This document shows, in pieces, positions 60,090 through 64,000 of a DNA stretch of 64,000 nt. The notes beneath the pieces are model-generated. The model was given only the letters and a program-made list of their open reading frames with translations. It did not search any database and was not told the origin of the DNA. The DNA comes from Symbiodinium natans (taxonomy: Eukaryota; Sar; Dinophyceae; Suessiales; Symbiodiniaceae). Numbering within the stretch: the stretch's first letter is position 1; every line of letters begins with the position of its first letter. The stretch spans positions 201,756-265,755 of the forward strand of contig CAJNDS010002278.1 in assembly GCA_905221605.1 (NCBI GenBank), read 5' to 3'. A program made the position numbers and the translations under genes.

Positions 60090-60710
60090 TCCCCCCCATT
60101 TGGAAATAAATGAATTAATTGAATTAATTGAACTAATTCAATTAATTCAATTAATTCAATTAATTCCACCCCCCCTTTGGAATTAAATGAATTAATTGAA
60201 TTAATTGAATTAATTCAATTAATTCAATTAATTCAATTAATTCAATTAATTCAATTAATTCAATTAATTCAATTAATTCAATTAATTGAATTAATTCATT
60301 TATTTCCAAAGGGGGGGGAGGGGTGGGGGCTGGGGAATCCCACCCATTTGGAAATAAATGAATTAATTGAACTAATTGAATTAATCGAAATAATTCAACT
60401 AATTCAATTAATTCAATTAGTTAATTTATTTCCAAAGGGGAGGTGGAATTAATTGAATTAATTGAATTAATTCCAATTAGTTCAATTAATTCAATTAATT
60501 CAATTAATTCAATTAATTCATTTATTTCCAAAGAGGGGGGTTCAATGAATTCAATTAATTCAATTAATTCAATTAATTCAACTAATTCAATTAATTCCAC
60601 CCCCCCTTTGGAAATAAATGAATTAATTGAATTAATTCAGTAAATTCATTAAATTCCAGGGGGAAAGTGGAAATTAAGGAATTTAATGAATTAAATTCTG
60701 TCTGTGCAAC
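60090..60710. repeat. strand-switching 9-bp AT array, second stretch
   Basis: As 58,880-59,640, ending AATTAAATTCTGTCTGTGCA at the hairpin element. Confidence 0.95.
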
Positions 60711-60718
60711 CCTACAGG

Positions 60719-60837
60719 ACCTAAAATAGGGTCTATTTGGAACATGGCTCTTGTGAATAAGTATACGTTTTGGGGCCTGTTTTCCTCTTGTAAATACGAT
60801 TCCCAGCTTCCAAATAGACCCTATTTAAGCTGCACAC
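60719..60837. repeat. MITE-like hairpin element, copy 1
   Basis: Ends AAATAGGGTCTATTTGGAA and TTCCAAATAGACCCTATTT are perfect inverted repeats. The core has ATAAGTATACGTTTTGGGGC, and the element is followed by AAGCTGCACACGGGG. Confidence 0.9.
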
Positions 60838-60867
60838 GGGGGCGAGGCCCCCCCTCCATTTGGAAAT

Positions 60868-61147
60868 AAATGAATAGGCGCGGCTCGATTTGGCCAAATT
60901 TTGCCGGGCAGCCTCCGGGCAAAATTTGGCCAAATCGAGCCACGCATTTCTCATCGCATACGAAGAGCAGCCCGATTTGGCCAAATTTTGCCCGGAAGCT
61001 GCCCGGCAAAATTTGGCCAAATCGAGCCGCGATAGTTTAAAAATTTCGGGCCTTCAGAAAGGCGCGGCTCGATTTGGCCAAATTTTGCCCGGAGGCTGCC
61101 CGGCAAAATTTGGCCAAATCGAGCCGCGCATTTCTCATCGCGTTCGA
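60868..61147. repeat. palindromic GGCTCGATTTGGCCAAATTT array, copy 2
   Basis: Two to three inverted pairs, like 59,643-60,070. Confidence 0.95.
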
Positions 61148-61235
61148 AATGAATTAATTGAATTAATTGAATTAATTCAATTATTTCAATTAATTCAATT
61201 AATTCATTTATTTCCAAATGGGGGGTGGGGGCTGG
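61148..61235. repeat. strand-switching 9-bp AT array, third stretch
   Basis: Short TTAATTGAA/TTCAATTAA stretch between the palindromic array and the GC-rich repeat. Confidence 0.9.
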
Positions 61236-61242
61236 GGAATCC

Positions 61243-61530
61243 TCCTCCCCCCAATACTAAACCACGAGCCCGGGCCTCCCCCCAATACTAAATCACGAGC
61301 CCGGGCCTCCCCCCAATACTAAATTACGAGCCCGGGCCTTCCCGCAATACTAAATCACGAGCCCGGGCCTCCCCCCAATACTAAATCACGAGCCCGGGCT
61401 AAATCACCAGCCCGGGCCTCCAAATTACGAGGCCGGGCCTCCCCCCAATACTAAATCACGAGCCCGGGCCTCCCCCCAATACTAAATCACGAGCCCGGGC
61501 CTCCCCGCAATACTAATTTACGAGCCCGGA
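61243..61530. repeat. 31-32 bp GC-rich tandem repeat, inverted copy
   Basis: About nine units of CCCCCAATACTAAATCACG with AGCCCGGGCCTCC, reverse complement of 58,690-58,872. The two copies bracket the AT and palindromic arrays as a large inverted repeat. Confidence 0.95.
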
Positions 61531-61547
61531 ATGGTGCCCCCCCCCCA

Positions 61548-62120
61548 TTTGGAATTAATTGAATTAATTGAATTAATTGAATTAATTCAGTTAATTGACC
61601 CCCCATTTGGAATTAATTGAATTAATTGAATTAATTCAATTAATTCCATTAATTCATTTAATTCAATTAATTCCAAAAGGGGGGGGGGGTGAATTAATTC
61701 AATTAATTCAATTATTTCCAAATGGTGCCCCCCCCCCCGCCCCCAGCCCCGAGCCCCCCACCCCCCCCATTTGGAATTAATTGAATTAATTGAATTAATT
61801 GAATTAATTGAATTAATTGAATTAATTGAATTAATTGAATTAATTGAATTAATTGAATTAATTGAATTAATTGAATTAATTGAATTAACTGAATTAATTG
61901 AATTAATTCAATTAATTCACCCCTCATTTGGAATTAATTGAATTAATTGAATTAATTCAATTAATTCCATTAATTCAATTAATTCCATTAATTCATTTAA
62001 TTCAATTAATTCCAAAAGGGGGGGGTGAATTAATTGAATTTATTCAATTAATTCAATTAATTCAACCTCCCCAAGTGTAAATAAATCAATTAATTGAATT
62101 AATTGAATTAAATTCTGTCT
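61548..62120. repeat. strand-switching 9-bp AT array, fourth stretch
   Basis: Includes an uninterrupted run of about sixteen TTAATTGAA units (61,780-61,915). Confidence 0.95.
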
Positions 62121-62138
62121 TGGCAACCCTACAGAACC

Positions 62139-62257
62139 TAAAATAGGGTCTATTTGGAAGTTGTCTCTTGTAAATAAGTATACGTTTTGGGGCCTGATTT
62201 CCTCTTTAAAACACGAGTCTCAGCTTCCAAATAGACCCTATTTAAGCTGCACACGGG
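62139..62257. repeat. MITE-like hairpin element, copy 2
   Basis: Same ends and core as 60,719-60,837 with small internal changes, followed by AAGCTGCACACGGGG and poly-G. Confidence 0.9.
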
Positions 62258-62337
62258 GGGGGGGGGGGGGGGAGGAGGGGGGGAGGGGGGGGGGGGGAGA
62301 TGGAGGGGTGGAGGGGGGGGGGGGCTGGTTGAGAGAG

Positions 62338-62392
<55 letters not shown>
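62258..62392. repeat. poly-G/G-rich tract and (AG)n
   Basis: Mirrors the (AG)n plus G-rich tract at 53,526-53,814, so both ends of the block carry hairpin element, G-rich tract and AG repeat. Confidence 0.95.
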
Positions 62393-62396
<4 letters not shown>

Positions 62397-62449
62397 GGAG
62401 GAAGAGTGACAGAGGGACATTGTTGATTAACAAAGAAACGGAAACATTC

Positions 62450-62579
62450 CAAACAGCATGTCCCAGGTTCGTTCTGGCGTTCAGAAAGCCTCGGATATGA
62501 TTCAGGTTGACCTTGTTGCGGTAGAACGGCGAAGTTCCTCCAAACTGCTTCAGAATCTCATCCAGGCGAAAGAGGGAGC
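62450..62579 (-). CDS. minus-strand gene, exon upstream of the 8.9-kb intron
   Basis: Acceptor TCATCCGAG|G, reading SLFRLDEILKQFGGTSPFYR, then NKVNLNHIRGFLNARTNLGH and AV(W). Hydrophobic/basic alternation typical of a globular domain. GA donor inside the Trp codon. Confidence 0.65.
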
Positions 62580-62780
62580 CTCGGATGATTCATTATTCTT
62601 CACACAAGTAAATCTAGAGGAATGAATTATTAGTTCACTACTCTCTGAGTACAACAGTCACACCCTGAACCGAACCCAATTGGCCTTCAACATATGGTCT
62701 CCACCCCAAGGACTATTTACTGATAATCAGGTTACAAGACCTATTCATTCTCAACTTTCCAAGTGTCATCCAGTGTAGGC

Positions 62781-63418
62781 CTCTGGCTTGAACACATTCA
62801 TTTTCACATTTCGGATTTCTTGTCCTTCGAAATCAGGAGGCTGCAGTTGCACCGGCTCTGCCCCTTCTGGCCCAGCACAAACTTTGGTCTGCAGGGCTTT
62901 GATGGATGCACACTGCAAGTTGGGCAGCGAGGCTCCATTGTTTTTCGCCGTCCGTTTTACATTGTCCTCGATGGCTGCGAACATGCTCTCTATGTTCGCC
63001 GAATGGCTCAGTCTGGGAAACCAAGCCAGCACCATATCTGTCACGGCTTCTGAAACCGTCCAGTTGCTCTGCTCCAGCAGGGTCAATGGCTCACGATAGC
63101 ACCGAAATCTGGTGTGAGGAGAAACTCTTTTCAGTGTGGCATTGCTGTTGGCCTCTGTCTCCAAATCCAGAATCGTCTGCCACTCCAGCTTGCATTCCTC
63201 CAGCACTTTCTTCTTGACTTCATCCTCGTAGCGGAACTCCGATCCTTCCACTACCAAACAAGCCAGCTTTGCCGGGCACGATGTCAGGTAGACGGAGTAC
63301 ATGCTCAGCTCGAACAAGGAGCAAAGGACTGCTGCGAAGTAGTCCTGCAAGGTCTCCTCCTCTGGCAAAGTTCTGCGATGTGTTACCTCCAGTACCTTGG
63401 TTGGCCGTCGGTCTAGTG
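62781..63418 (-). CDS. minus-strand gene, large exon, about 212 codons
   Basis: The open frame starts after a pyrimidine-rich CTCTGTTTGTCAAG and reads TKVLEVTHRRTLPEEETLQD, then SMYSVYLTSCPAKLACLVVE, FRYEDEVKKKVLEECKLEWQ, PHTRFRCYREPLTLLEQSNW, LAWFPRLSHSANIESMFAAI and EDNVKRTAKNNGASLPNLQC. The donor is GC at CAGAG|GCCTAC or GA 14 bp later. It is long, with balanced composition, clearly coding. I recognise no named domain. I suspect a dinoflagellate-specific paralogous family. The 5' part of the gene is not seen. Confidence 0.75.
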
Positions 63419-63419
63419 C

Positions 63420-64000
63420 TTGACAAACAGAGTTCGATTTAGTTTTCAGCAAGACATGATTTCAAACCACTCCGTTTGTGGTTTGTGGAGTTTTGGTAGG
63501 GGAGGGGGGGGGGGAAATGTTCAGAACTTGCTTTTGTTGGAACAAGAAAGGCTTGGATATCGGGTGCTAATTGGCTTTCTTGGGCCTAGTCTGCGGCTAA
63601 ACTAATAACATTGACCAGGAGCGAGATGAGCTCATTAGATGACAACTTGAGCAGGAACTAACTGCCAGGCACTAAGGTTTGCCAAAGCTAATGATGCTCG
63701 CAGGCATGTATTGCCAGGCGATAAGTAGATTCGCCAATAATTACAGAGCACAGCAATATTGGTCTAGTTCCTGGGCAACCGTTGACAATAGAGTAGAAAA
63801 TATGAAAAAACAAATAGGTATCAACATAAATATGAATATCAATATAAATAAATATAAATACTATATATATATATACATATACATATTTGCATATATATAT
63901 ATATATGCATATTATATAGAATTATTTTTATTTATGATTATGAGTATTATTTCTTTTATTTCATTGAACTCACGATTACAAAACTGCTTCAGAATACCAG
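63420..64000. other. AT-rich non-coding edge
   Basis: Probably intron or 5' flank of the minus-strand gene. It has a G run near 63,500, short GCCAGGC- and TTCGCCAATA-like pieces, and a long (TA)-rich stretch at 63,820-63,920. No exon supported. Confidence 0.6.

Noticed and set aside
59438-60169. 243-codon frame with LAKFCPEAARQNLAKS-like repeats and ELIELIELI runs
   Set aside because: Translation of the palindromic and 9-bp AT arrays, where unit lengths are multiples of three.

Overview
The window looks like nuclear DNA of a dinoflagellate, most like Symbiodiniaceae. Four things point there: heptameric TTTAGGG/CCCTAAA repeats; an ankyrin-repeat protein with an N-terminal ubiquitin-like region, of a kind I know from Symbiodinium gene sets; acceptors that mostly read AG|G; and donors that are often GC or GA as well as GT. 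Plants and some algae share the telomere unit, so the assignment rests on the combination. There are no rRNA or tRNA genes, no CRISPR array and no bacterial operon structure.

Region 1 (about 0.9-7.05 kb) and region 3 (about 18.5-51.2 kb) share one design. Short islands of 20-180 bp that read as plus-strand exons are separated by introns filled with telomere-like repeats in both orientations. Many islands have a pyrimidine-rich AG|G acceptor and a GT, GC or GA donor, and in about ten the donor GT is the first base pair of a TTTAGGG unit. Three islands (22,250, 29,633 and 34,032) encode thrombospondin type-1 cores and start in the same codon phase. Other islands are Cys-rich and sushi-like, and some are hydrophobic and helix-like. 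I read these as exons of one or several very exon-rich genes, probably including a modular extracellular or membrane protein. Single exon calls are uncertain, because a 40-70 bp island is often open by chance. A compact two-exon ankyrin gene lies at 41,011-41,948. About ten short inverted-repeat (MITE-like) elements sit among the spacers.

Region 2 (7.43-17.9 kb) and region 5 (53.5-62.4 kb) are satellite blocks built from shared families in roughly opposite order and orientation: 9-bp strand-switching arrays, a 31-32 bp GC-rich repeat, a 55-bp repeat and purine/pyrimidine-skewed long repeats. An 87-bp array occurs only in the left block. A hairpin element (ends AAATAGGGTCTATTT) and a Cys-free palindromic repeat occur only in the right block.

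Region 4 plus the right edge (51.6-63.4 kb) is a minus-strand multi-exon gene of unrecognised family. The whole right satellite block lies inside one of its introns, about 8.9 kb long, with GGAAYGTT directly repeated at both exon junctions. The 5' end of this gene is outside the window, or hidden beyond 63.4 kb.
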